DNA from: Candidatus Poribacteria bacterium
Lineage (GTDB): Bacteria > Poribacteria > WGA-4E > WGA-3G
Direction: 5' to 3'
Assembly (NCBI GenBank): GCA_028818995.1
Contig: JAPPMR010000951.1
Location: forward strand, 1-5,064
DNA length: 5,064 bases
Shown here: piece after piece, positions 1 to 5,064 of the stretch
Layout: each line of letters begins with the position of its first letter
How positions within the stretch are numbered: the first letter of the stretch is position 1
Position numbers and translations under genes: made by a program
The notes under the pieces: generated by a model
Told to the model about the DNA's origin: nothing
Database searches by the model: none
What the model saw: only the letters and a program-made list of their open reading frames with translations

Positions 1-272
1 ACCCAACTGTTGTCGTGGAGGTACTTTCTCCGTCAACTGCAGCTTATGACAAAGGGGAGAAATTTGAGTCTTATAAGCAGATCGCGTCCTTGCAAGAATA
101 CATCCTTGTTTCGCAAGATAGAGTAAACGTTGAACGCTATTTTCGGTTAGGAACGCAGTGGAGGACTATCGAATTTCAGAATCTCGCGGATGTATTGCCA
201 CTGGATTCAATTCGCTGCGAACTACCTTTGAGTCATATCTATAGACGTGTCCAATGGACGAACATACCCTGA
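1..272 (+). CDS. Uma2 family (DUF820) protein, C-terminal part, cut by the left edge
   Basis: The reading frame is open from the left edge; the first complete codon is at position 3, and the stop is TGA at 270-272. The visible part is about 89 residues and begins PTVVVEVLSPST, followed by AAYDKGEKFESY and SLQEYILVSQD. This is the typical core of the Uma2/DUF820 family (COG4636), which has a PD-(D/E)XK nuclease-like fold. The glutamate in VVEV and the lysine in the DKGEKFESY stretch occupy the places of the family's conserved acidic and basic active-site positions. The family is often annotated as a putative restriction endonuclease, but its role is mostly unproven, and it is usually found in many copies in cyanobacteria and other multicellular or environmental bacteria. 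A GTG at 15 could be taken as a start, but the homology clearly extends upstream of it, so the true start lies outside the window. Members are usually around 180-200 residues, so about half is missing. The C-terminus looks natural. Confidence 0.85.
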   Translation, partial: PTVVVEVLSPSTAAYDKGEKFESYKQIASLQEYILVSQDRVNVERYFRLGTQWRTIEFQNLADVLPLDSIRCELPLSHIYRRVQWTNIP

Positions 273-280
273 TTCTACCG

Positions 281-286
281 TAAATA
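281..286. repeat. Left copy of possible 6-bp target-site duplication (TAAATA)
   Basis: TAAATA at 281-286 is repeated exactly at 501-506, directly outside the arms ACGTGAGTTTGATAA (287-301) and TTATCAAACTCACGT (486-500). This is what insertion with duplication of the target would leave. The call is weakened because the last two bases on each side (TA) can equally be counted as part of a 17-base inverted repeat, and because the sequence is A+T-rich and low in complexity. Confidence 0.35.
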
Positions 287-301
287 ACGTGAGTTTGATA
301 A
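285..301. repeat. Left outer inverted repeat of the MITE-like element
   Basis: TAACGTGAGTTTGATAA is a perfect 17-base reverse complement of 486-502. The match fails on both sides: base 284 does not pair with 503, and the spacers 302-306 and 469-485 differ in length. Confidence 0.85.
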
Positions 302-306
302 ATCCC

Positions 307-320
307 GTAGGTTGGGTAGA
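307..320. repeat. Left inner inverted repeat (GTAGGTTGGGTAGA)
   Basis: These 14 bases pair perfectly with 455-468. The 3' end of this arm can alternatively form a small local hairpin, 316-320 with 328-332 (GTAGA/TCTAC, 7-base loop), so the left half could fold by itself. Confidence 0.8.
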
Positions 321-394
321 ACGGCACTCTACAATAAAAGCAGACCCTAAAAAGAGGTTGTTTACCCTTATGAGGTCGATATTTCAGAAAAAAT

Positions 395-450
395 AAGTGA
401 AACCCAACTCTTTATTACTGTCAAGACATTTGAATTGTTGGATTTCGCTT
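395..450. repeat. Central hairpin of the MITE-like element
   Basis: AAGTGAAACCCAAC (395-408) pairs with GTTGGATTTCGCTT (437-450), with one G-U pair and one C-A mismatch, around a 28-base loop. It makes the third nested palindrome of the element. As RNA it would be a stable stem, but there is no run of T directly after it to support a classic intrinsic terminator. Confidence 0.6.
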
Positions 451-454
451 ACGC

Positions 455-468
455 TCTACCCAACCTAC
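455..468. repeat. Right inner inverted repeat (TCTACCCAACCTAC)
   Basis: This is the perfect partner of 307-320. It lies just 3' of the GTTGGATTTCGCTT arm (437-450), and GTTGG (437-441) can also pair with CCAAC (460-464) around the CGCTTACGCT stretch. The right half can therefore fold into a REP-like hairpin of its own. Confidence 0.8.
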
Positions 469-485
469 ATCTATATTCAATCTAA

Positions 486-502
486 TTATCAAACTCACGT
501 TA
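486..502. repeat. Right outer inverted repeat of the MITE-like element
   Basis: TTATCAAACTCACGTTA is the perfect partner of 285-301. It ends 69 bases before the start codon of the pantoate kinase-like gene, so the element lies directly at the 5' side of the operon. Confidence 0.85.
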
Positions 503-506
503 AATA
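501..506. repeat. Right copy of possible 6-bp target-site duplication (TAAATA)
   Basis: This is the exact direct repeat of 281-286 on the far side of the nested inverted-repeat element. It shares TA with the end of the right outer arm, so the true border of the element is uncertain by two bases. Confidence 0.35.
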
Positions 507-571
507 TAAATATACTTTGTAAGCGCGCAAGGAGTTTAAGGCTATTCATCATTAAAAAAGAAAGGAGTGAT
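503..571 (+). promoter_or_regulatory. Leader and probable promoter region of the four-gene operon, with strong ribosome binding site
   Basis: This 69-base stretch lies between the repeat element and the first operon gene. It starts A+T-rich (503-522), which suits a promoter, but I cannot identify convincing -35 and -10 boxes: TTGTAA at 517-522 is the best -35-like string and has no good partner 17 bases on. AAGGAG at 562-567 is a strong Shine-Dalgarno sequence 4 bases before the ATG at 572 and fixes that start. A second AAGGAG at 529-534 has no start codon in range and is probably chance. A promoter in or before the repeat element is equally possible. Confidence 0.4.
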
Positions 572-1417
572 ATGGCGAGTGCGTTTGCACCTGGCAACAT
601 TTCGTGTGTCTTTAAAATAATTCCGCATGCCGATCCCGCACGTATGCATTCTCTCGGCATGGGTTTTACCGTGAGAGAAGGAATAGAAGTTGCCGTTTCT
701 GAACATCCTGAAACAAAGGTGCTGTTTAACGGTGAGGACATCAATTTTCCTACTGTCCGCGCTGTTGTAAACAGGTTAACTCAAGATAAAGAAATCGCAG
801 GTCTAAAAGTAAATCTTACGTCTCCGCTCCCTTTGGGTTGTGGCTTCGGCTTGAGTGGTGCTGCTGCGCTTGCTACAGCGTACGCACTGAACGAGTTAAT
901 AGAGACACATAAAGAAAATGAAGAACTCGCAATGATCGCGCATGTGGCTGAAGTTGAAAATCGAACAGGGTTAGGTGATGTCTGCTCACAATATCATGGA
1001 GGATGTCTCGTGAAGTTGAAGGAAGGCGCGCCATTAGTTGCTGACAAGTTGCCAATTCCCGAACAACCTATCTATTATCGTTACTTTGGACCAATTCAAA
1101 CGAGCGAAGTCCTCAGAAACAAGGAACAAACGAAACGTATCAACCGTGCTGCGGATACTGCCTTAGCCGCGCTGCAAAGACTTACACATACGCCGTCGAA
1201 TCCTGAACTTTTTAACGCATGTTTTGCAGTAGCCAAACAATTTTCAGTAGAAAGCGGTTTACTGAGCGATAAGCGGGTCATAAACACAATTGCACAGATT
1301 GAAGCATTAGGTGGTGTAGCGTCAATGATTATGTTGGGAAACGGAGTTTTCAGCACACATGCGTTTGATGGCGCAATAGAGACACAACTCTCTAAAAACC
1401 CTGTACGACTCATCTAA
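572..1417 (+). CDS. GHMP-family kinase, pantoate kinase-like (COG1829 type)
   Basis: This 281-residue cytoplasmic protein most resembles archaeal pantoate kinase, which phosphorylates pantoate with ATP to 4-phosphopantoate on the archaeal route to coenzyme A. Seen in the sequence: an N-terminal FAPGNIS motif (residues 5-11, usually FxPGHIT); the GHMP ATP-binding motif PLGCGFGLSGAAAL (87-100); AHVAEVENRTGLGDV (123-137), matching the family's AEV...GTGLGDV block, followed by GG at 143-144; and a C-terminal VASMIMLGNGVFS (249-261), the form seen in pantoate kinases in place of the glycine-rich third GHMP motif. The length is normal for the family. The start is fixed by AAGGAG 4 bases upstream and by the N-terminal motif beginning at residue 5. 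It is first in the run, 50 bases before the membrane-protein gene. Bacteria normally make pantothenate first (PanC) and phosphorylate it later (CoaA or CoaX), so an archaeal-type enzyme here suggests transfer or a changed substrate. The family call is firm; the substrate is inferred. Confidence 0.85.
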   Translation: MASAFAPGNISCVFKIIPHADPARMHSLGMGFTVREGIEVAVSEHPETKVLFNGEDINFPTVRAVVNRLTQDKEIAGLKVNLTSPLPLGCGFGLSGAAALATAYALNELIETHKENEELAMIAHVAEVENRTGLGDVCSQYHGGCLVKLKEGAPLVADKLPIPEQPIYYRYFGPIQTSEVLRNKEQTKRINRAADTALAALQRLTHTPSNPELFNACFAVAKQFSVESGLLSDKRVINTIAQIEALGGVASMIMLGNGVFSTHAFDGAIETQLSKNPVRLI

Positions 1418-1467
1418 AATAGAAGTTTTACGTCTTATACTTAACCATCTCGTTAGCTGGAGTTGCA

Positions 1468-3444
1468 ATGAAAACGAAAGTTACAGTTTTCTTAGCGTTT
1501 TTTGTGGTATCTTCAGCCTTCTGTGCGGTGGATATTGAGGATGTGACGTTTGGATTCAAAAATGGATATAAGGCGGGAAAATGGACACCTTTGGGTGTTA
1601 CCGTGAGGAGTCAGAATGAACTCAATACATTTAACGGAGAGCTTGCCGTTGAGGTTCGTGACTTTTCTTCTGATAAATCTATTTACCGTTATGCAATCCC
1701 GCTGCATATAAGTAAAACAGATCTGAAACATAAAAAACTCTATATTTACTGTCCCAAAAATGCCATAAAACTTTTCATTCAAGTGGTGCGAACAAGAGGA
1801 AACGATAAGGAAATTGAGATTATCAATTCAGAACCAAGTGCTACGCAAGAATTCTCACTACTGACACCTATAAAAAACAAAGACTATTTCGTGTTGGTAT
1901 TAGCACCGAGCGGAGACAAACTAAAAAAAATCATTGAGAAAAGACAATTGGATGACGATGGCATACAAACACACATCAGATACCTTCCGAATTCAAACGC
2001 ATTACCAACACGATGGGTAGGTTATAGTGCAGTTGATTTGATGGTTATTCGCGAGGTATCACTCACTGAGAGACGTGTTTCTAAACAGCAGCAAACAGCA
2101 CTATTAGAATGGGTGCAGCGTGGTGGAACACTTATTGTATCAGGCGGTAGTGCTTTTCGTTACCTGAAAGGTAGTTTTATTGAGCAATATCTTCCGGTCA
2201 AATTGATACGTGAAGAAACAATTGATAAGGTGCCGCCTCCTTTGCAACAACGATTTAGACTTAATACAGTATCTGAATCCAGCACAACAAACAATGCAAT
2301 TGCTGCATTCAAGAATATTCATTTTCAGCCGAAACGCAGATGCCACACTTTGCTCGGAACAGATGAACATATCTACATCGCGAAACGAAACTTTGGAAGT
2401 GGACAGATTATATGTTTGTCGTTTGATTACAATGTACCACCATTTTCAGATCTAAAAGCAGGAGAAGTCTTTTGGCGTTGGCTACTCAAAACACACGGAA
2501 AATCGCCAAGACTATTTGCTGAACAGTATGCGCCATTTAGACAACACGAGGACAAGATTCATAAGCAGTTTCTGTCAAGAATGCCAACACAGATTCCCCT
2601 GATTAAATTTTTGGCGGTCATATTACCGATATATCTACTCGGTTTTGGTGGATTTCTTCTCTATTGTGGGAAACGTGGGCAATTTTCACAAAAAAGAAAT
2701 TTAAGATATTGGCTTGGAGGATTAATTTTTGTTCTCGTATCTGTTAGTGCGATTGGTGTTGCGCGAGCGGTCTTACCGAAAAAAATAGAGACAGATCGGT
2801 TTTCAATATTATCAGTTTATCCTGAACATAAAATTGCACATTTACAAAGTTATATTTCGCTTAGGACTACTGCACGTAGCAAAACGTCAATTGCGTTGAG
2901 ACAAAACACTTTTATCCGCCCTTTAAGTCCTGAAAGTATTGTGAAACCGTCAGAATTCTTTCAAAGTTCACCGTTTCAACTGCGAGAGATTTCTTTAGAA
3001 CCTTGGAGCCCGAGTGCTTACGTAAAAGAAACATTTTTCCCGTTGGATACGCAACAATCTCAAATAACACTTGAAAATGCCTGGAGAATTACAGGTGAAG
3101 AAGCAACTCATTTGGGAAAAATCACACTTGGGAGTAGTGATTTTCGGTCATCAGAGGCATCAAGTAAAACGATAAATAAAATACCTCCGCACGAAGGGCT
3201 TGAAGGGACTCGAAAAACGTTCGCACAAATTTTACAGCGAGAAGGTTTACTACTATATTTATTAAAACCTGAAAACGCACTTACGATTGATAAAGTTCAA
3301 AACCGCACGGTATTAATTGGATGGACTTCGCAGTTGGAACAAATTTCAACAACGATCCCATTCATGTCTGCAGACGAAAATATAACCTCAAATGATGAAA
3401 CGTTAGTTATTATGTATCTTGATGAAGAAGACAAACGGATGTAA
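1468..3444 (+). CDS. Large exported membrane-anchored protein, probable accessory part of an ABC system
   Basis: I do not recognise a named family for this 658-residue protein. Residues 1-20 form a signal peptide (KTK, then a hydrophobic core VFLAFFVVSSAFCA). Cys19 is not in a good lipobox because phenylalanine precedes it, so this is probably not a lipoprotein. Residues 21-130 look beta-rich, including GYKAGKWTPLGVTV (33-46). Residues 138-345 have an alternating alpha/beta pattern (FVLVLAPSG, VDLMVIREV, LLEWVQRGGTLIVSGGSAF), like the glutamine-amidotransferase-like domains of other ABC-associated membrane proteins, without a visible catalytic triad. Helices at about 377-399 and 415-436 flank a short basic loop (GKRGQFSQKRNLRY), so the loop should be cytoplasmic and both large parts periplasmic. 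Residues 437-658 form a second periplasmic domain rich in beta-like segments. GGAG at 1459-1462, 5 bases before the ATG, supports the start. The ABC ATPase gene nearby suggests a joint role in envelope transport or assembly, though a sugar kinase gene sits between them. The topology is well supported; the function is inferred. Confidence 0.7.
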   Translation: MKTKVTVFLAFFVVSSAFCAVDIEDVTFGFKNGYKAGKWTPLGVTVRSQNELNTFNGELAVEVRDFSSDKSIYRYAIPLHISKTDLKHKKLYIYCPKNAIKLFIQVVRTRGNDKEIEIINSEPSATQEFSLLTPIKNKDYFVLVLAPSGDKLKKIIEKRQLDDDGIQTHIRYLPNSNALPTRWVGYSAVDLMVIREVSLTERRVSKQQQTALLEWVQRGGTLIVSGGSAFRYLKGSFIEQYLPVKLIREETIDKVPPPLQQRFRLNTVSESSTTNNAIAAFKNIHFQPKRRCHTLLGTDEHIYIAKRNFGSGQIICLSFDYNVPPFSDLKAGEVFWRWLLKTHGKSPRLFAEQYAPFRQHEDKIHKQFLSRMPTQIPLIKFLAVILPIYLLGFGGFLLYCGKRGQFSQKRNLRYWLGGLIFVLVSVSAIGVARAVLPKKIETDRFSILSVYPEHKIAHLQSYISLRTTARSKTSIALRQNTFIRPLSPESIVKPSEFFQSSPFQLREISLEPWSPSAYVKETFFPLDTQQSQITLENAWRITGEEATHLGKITLGSSDFRSSEASSKTINKIPPHEGLEGTRKTFAQILQREGLLLYLLKPENALTIDKVQNRTVLIGWTSQLEQISTTIPFMSADENITSNDETLVIMYLDEEDKRM

Positions 3445-3445
3445 C

Positions 3446-3471
3446 CTCACGCTAAAACTGTAGGCGGTGAG
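3446..3471 (+). promoter_or_regulatory. Possible small intercistronic hairpin before the sugar kinase gene
   Basis: CTCAC (3446-3450) pairs with GTGAG (3467-3471), and GCTA (3451-3454) can pair with TA-G-C (3461-3465) if two G bases are bulged, leaving a 6-base loop AAACTG. The 3' arm touches the start of the Shine-Dalgarno stretch GAGGTGA (3471-3477), so folding could lower translation of the kinase until a ribosome finishing the upstream gene opens it. It has no T-run and is not a terminator. The stem is short and could be chance. Confidence 0.25.
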
Positions 3472-3481
3472 AGGTGAATAG

Positions 3482-4417
3482 ATGGATGTGCTATCACTCG
3501 GAATTTTTGTCGTTGATGTGCTTGGCAGACCGATAGATCGTTTTCCTGAAAAAGGCAAACTGGAATTATTTGATCAATTGGAAATCCATGGCGGTGGTTG
3601 TGCCAATAACACAGCAATTGCGCTCTCACGACTCGGTGTCTCTGTTGGTGCTATGGGTAAAATCGGCAACGACCATTTTGGGAATTTAATTCTGCAAACC
3701 CTTACAGAAAATCGGGTTGACACAGCAGGCATACAACGGGACGTAAACGCGAATACCTCCTTTACATTCGTGGCGATCGCTTCCGATGGCGAGCGGAGTT
3801 TCTGCCATTATATCGGTGCGAATGGCGAATTGAGTGAAGACGATCTCAATTGGGATATTATTAAAACTGCTAAAATTCTGCACATTGCAGGTGCGCTTGT
3901 TATGCCTAAATTTGATGGACAACCGATGGCGAATGTCCTCAAACATGCAAAATCACTTGGAATAACGACTTCACTTGACACGGCATGGGACGCTACGGGA
4001 AAATGGCTGGAAACGTTGGAACCGTGTTTGCCATTCGTTGACATCTTCCTACCAAGTTTGACCGAAGCAGAACATCTCGCAGGCACATCTGAGCTGCGCG
4101 GAATCTCCAAATTTTTGAGGAACTACGGTATCAGCACTGTTGGAATAAAAATGGGTGAGCGCGGCAGTTATATATCAACTCCCGAAGAGGAACTTTTTGT
4201 CCCTGCATATTCTGTAAATGTTGTTGACGCGACTGGGGCAGGCGATGCTTATGTAGCAGGTTTTCTCGCTGGAACGGTAAAAGGATGGGGACTTAAAGCG
4301 ACTGCCGAGTTAGCATCAGCAACTGGTGCCGCATGCGTAACCGCTATCGGAACTACCGCAGGTATCCAAAACCTTGAAGAAACCATGAAAATCTGTAAAG
4401 GTAGCACAGTATCGTAA
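3482..4417 (+). CDS. PfkB/ribokinase-family carbohydrate kinase
   Basis: This 311-residue cytoplasmic kinase should transfer phosphate from ATP to a hydroxymethyl group of a sugar, nucleoside or sugar acid. Visible family features in order: the N-terminal substrate strand with Asp12 (GIFVVDVLGRP); the first PfkB signature region GGGCANNTAIALSRLG (37-52); KIGNDHFG (60-67); TSFTFVAIASDGERSF (92-107), the usual lid/substrate region; KMGERGSY (223-230); and the second signature VVDATGAGDAYVAGFLAG (247-264), with the anion-hole glycines and catalytic base Asp255 in GAGD. The usual NxxE magnesium motif appears as SLTE (192-195), with serine for asparagine. Length is normal. GAGGTGA at 3471-3477 lies 4 bases before the ATG and decides the start. 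It sits 37 bases after the membrane-protein gene and 22 before the ABC ATPase gene, so it is probably co-transcribed. The exact substrate cannot be read from the sequence; ribokinase, adenosine kinase and 2-keto-3-deoxygluconate kinase types are all possible. Confidence 0.9.
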   Translation: MDVLSLGIFVVDVLGRPIDRFPEKGKLELFDQLEIHGGGCANNTAIALSRLGVSVGAMGKIGNDHFGNLILQTLTENRVDTAGIQRDVNANTSFTFVAIASDGERSFCHYIGANGELSEDDLNWDIIKTAKILHIAGALVMPKFDGQPMANVLKHAKSLGITTSLDTAWDATGKWLETLEPCLPFVDIFLPSLTEAEHLAGTSELRGISKFLRNYGISTVGIKMGERGSYISTPEEELFVPAYSVNVVDATGAGDAYVAGFLAGTVKGWGLKATAELASATGAACVTAIGTTAGIQNLEETMKICKGSTVS

Positions 4418-4439
4418 GTGCAAAATAGGAATTCACTTC

Positions 4440-5064
4440 ATGAATGACGCGGCAATCGTTCAAACAGAAAACCTATCCAAATGGTATGGTGAAGTGATGG
4501 GTGTGAATGATGTTACATTGACGATTCACCCTGGAATTACCGGTTTGCTTGGCCCTAATGGTGCAGGTAAAACGACTCTACTCAAATTAATGACAGGTCA
4601 ACTCAAACCCAACCAAGGGGGTATCACTGTCCTAAATCAACATGTTTGGAACAACTATCTCCTAACGCAGCGTGTCGGTTACTGCCCAGATATCGAATTA
4701 GCCTACCAATTTATGACCGGTTTTGAGTTTATCTCTTTTTTTGCAACTTTGAGTGGATTTGAAACAACAGAAGCAGAATCGCGATGCCTTAAAGTGCTTG
4801 AAACAGTGGATATGCTTTCAGCAAAGGACAAGCCAATTGCATCCTACAGTAAAGGGATGCGACAGCGTATAAAACTTGCACAAGCACTTGTGCATGATCC
4901 GGAACTCCTTTTTCTGGACGAACCGCTTACCGGACTTGACCCAATCGGTAGGCGACATGTCATGAATTTGCTCTTAGAACTCGCACAACAGGGAATCAGC
5001 ATGATTGTTTCAAGCCATATCCTCTATGAGATAGAGGCAGTAACAGAGACGATCCTACTTATCC
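4440..5064 (+). CDS. ABC-2-type transporter ATP-binding protein, N-terminal 208 residues, cut by the right edge
   Basis: The frame is open from ATG 4440 to the window end without a stop. The product is the ATPase of an ABC transporter, working at the inner face of the membrane with a separate permease. Seen: Walker A GPNGAGKTT (38-46), GYCPD at the Q-loop position (80-84), the signature YSKGMRQR (136-143), Walker B LLFLDEP with Glu161 as catalytic base (156-162), D-loop GLDP (165-168) and switch His193 in SSHIL. The TGFEFISFFATLSG stretch (93-106) and the SKGM form of the signature are typical of ABC-2 exporters of the CcmA/NatA/GldA kind. The Q-loop glutamine is replaced by aspartate. AGGA at 4427-4430, 9 bases upstream, supports the start. 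Family members are about 240-310 residues, so the C-terminal part is missing and an ABC-2 permease gene is likely downstream. It probably pairs functionally with the membrane protein encoded at 1468-3444. The transported substrate is unknown. Confidence 0.93.
   Translation, partial: MNDAAIVQTENLSKWYGEVMGVNDVTLTIHPGITGLLGPNGAGKTTLLKLMTGQLKPNQGGITVLNQHVWNNYLLTQRVGYCPDIELAYQFMTGFEFISFFATLSGFETTEAESRCLKVLETVDMLSAKDKPIASYSKGMRQRIKLAQALVHDPELLFLDEPLTGLDPIGRRHVMNLLLELAQQGISMIVSSHILYEIEAVTETILLI

Larger units (their letters stand above)
285..502. mobile_element. MITE-like non-coding element with nested inverted repeats
   Basis: The gap between the Uma2 gene and the kinase gene is filled by a palindromic element. 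The outer arms TAACGTGAGTTTGATAA (285-301) and TTATCAAACTCACGTTA (486-502) are exact reverse complements over 17 bases. Inside them GTAGGTTGGGTAGA (307-320) and TCTACCCAACCTAC (455-468) pair perfectly over 14 bases. A third, inner pair at 395-408 and 437-450 matches at 12 of 14 positions, or 13 if a G-U pair is allowed. I see no credible coding region or transposase. The size, terminal inverted repeats and lack of a gene fit a miniature inverted-repeat transposable element mobilised in trans. The GTTGGGT/ACCCAAC core resembles dispersed palindromic repeats common in repeat-rich environmental bacteria. The two halves are not equal: the spacer between outer and inner arms is 5 bases on the left and 17 on the right. 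It could instead be a fixed intergenic hairpin acting as a bidirectional terminator. Only copy number in the genome would settle this. Confidence 0.65.

Noticed and set aside
15..17. GTG as the start of the Uma2 gene
   Set aside because: The codons before it (PTVV) continue the conserved VVEVLSPST strand of the family, so the gene starts before the window and GTG here is an internal valine.
370..396. Tiny ATG-initiated frame (8 codons) within the repeat element
   Set aside because: It is too short, has no ribosome binding site, and lies in the non-coding palindromic element.
285..502. CRISPR array
   Set aside because: The repeats are inverted and nested, not regularly spaced direct repeats, and no cas genes are present in the window.
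529..534. Second AAGGAG as a ribosome binding site for a small gene
   Set aside because: No ATG, GTG or TTG start with a following open frame lies at a suitable distance.
421..744. Open frame of 107 codons on the minus strand across the repeat element and the kinase gene start
   Set aside because: Much of it is antisense to the clearly real kinase gene and the rest runs through the palindromic repeat. The product shows no recognisable family features.
1096..1413. Minus-strand open frame of 105 codons inside the kinase gene
   Set aside because: It lies fully antisense to a conserved coding region and has no domain features of its own.
1418..1467. Terminator between the pantoate kinase-like gene and the membrane-protein gene
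   Set aside because: No stable stem followed by a T-run is visible in these 50 bases, so read-through is more likely.
1513..1530. Lipoprotein signal (Cys19) in the 658-residue protein
   Set aside because: The sequence before the cysteine is SAF; a bulky phenylalanine at -1 and no leucine-type residue at -3 do not fit a lipobox. A normal signal peptidase I site is more likely.
2210..2455. Plus-strand open frame of 81 codons in another frame inside the membrane-protein gene
   Set aside because: The host frame is continuous with a coherent protein, and the alternative product has no recognisable pattern.
4416..4438. AAGTG/CACTT inverted repeat around the ABC ATPase ribosome binding site
   Set aside because: Only five pairs with a 13-base loop; this is expected by chance in A+T-rich sequence.

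Overview
The window is a stretch of moderately A+T-rich bacterial chromosome with all recognisable genes on the + strand. It holds the 3' end of a Uma2-family (DUF820) gene, a roughly 220-bp non-coding repeat element built from nested inverted repeats, and then a tightly packed run of four genes that continues past the right edge. The taxon cannot be proved from this sequence. A palindromic element carrying the GTAGGTTGGGT...ACCCAACCTAC motif, a Uma2 gene and an archaeal-type GHMP kinase in a bacterial setting would fit an uncultured lineage such as Candidatus Poribacteria. That is an inference from general familiarity, not a search result.

Layout: 1-272 is the C-terminal part of a Uma2 protein. 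273-571 is the only long gene-free stretch. It contains a MITE-like element (285-502) with 17-bp perfect terminal inverted repeats, a second inner 14-bp inverted pair and a central hairpin, followed by a short A+T-rich leader with a strong ribosome binding site. 572-1417 encodes a GHMP-superfamily kinase that matches the archaeal pantoate kinase family (COG1829 type). 1468-3444 encodes a 658-residue exported, membrane-anchored protein with a large periplasmic part, two transmembrane helices and a C-terminal periplasmic domain. 3482-4417 encodes a PfkB/ribokinase-family sugar kinase. 4440 to the right edge encodes the first 208 residues of an ABC-2-type transporter ATPase.

The gaps between the four genes are 50, 37 and 22 bases and each gene has its own Shine-Dalgarno sequence, so they probably form one transcription unit. 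The large membrane protein and the ABC ATPase look like parts of one envelope ABC system, with a permease expected just downstream. The two kinases, from unrelated folds, are metabolic genes with no obvious link to it: one probably acts on pantoate (coenzyme A synthesis), the other on an unidentified sugar or nucleoside. I see no clear evidence of a wholly new system. The points most worth checking are the nested-repeat element, the archaeal-type pantoate kinase in a bacterial operon, and the orphan membrane protein split from its ABC partner by a sugar kinase.
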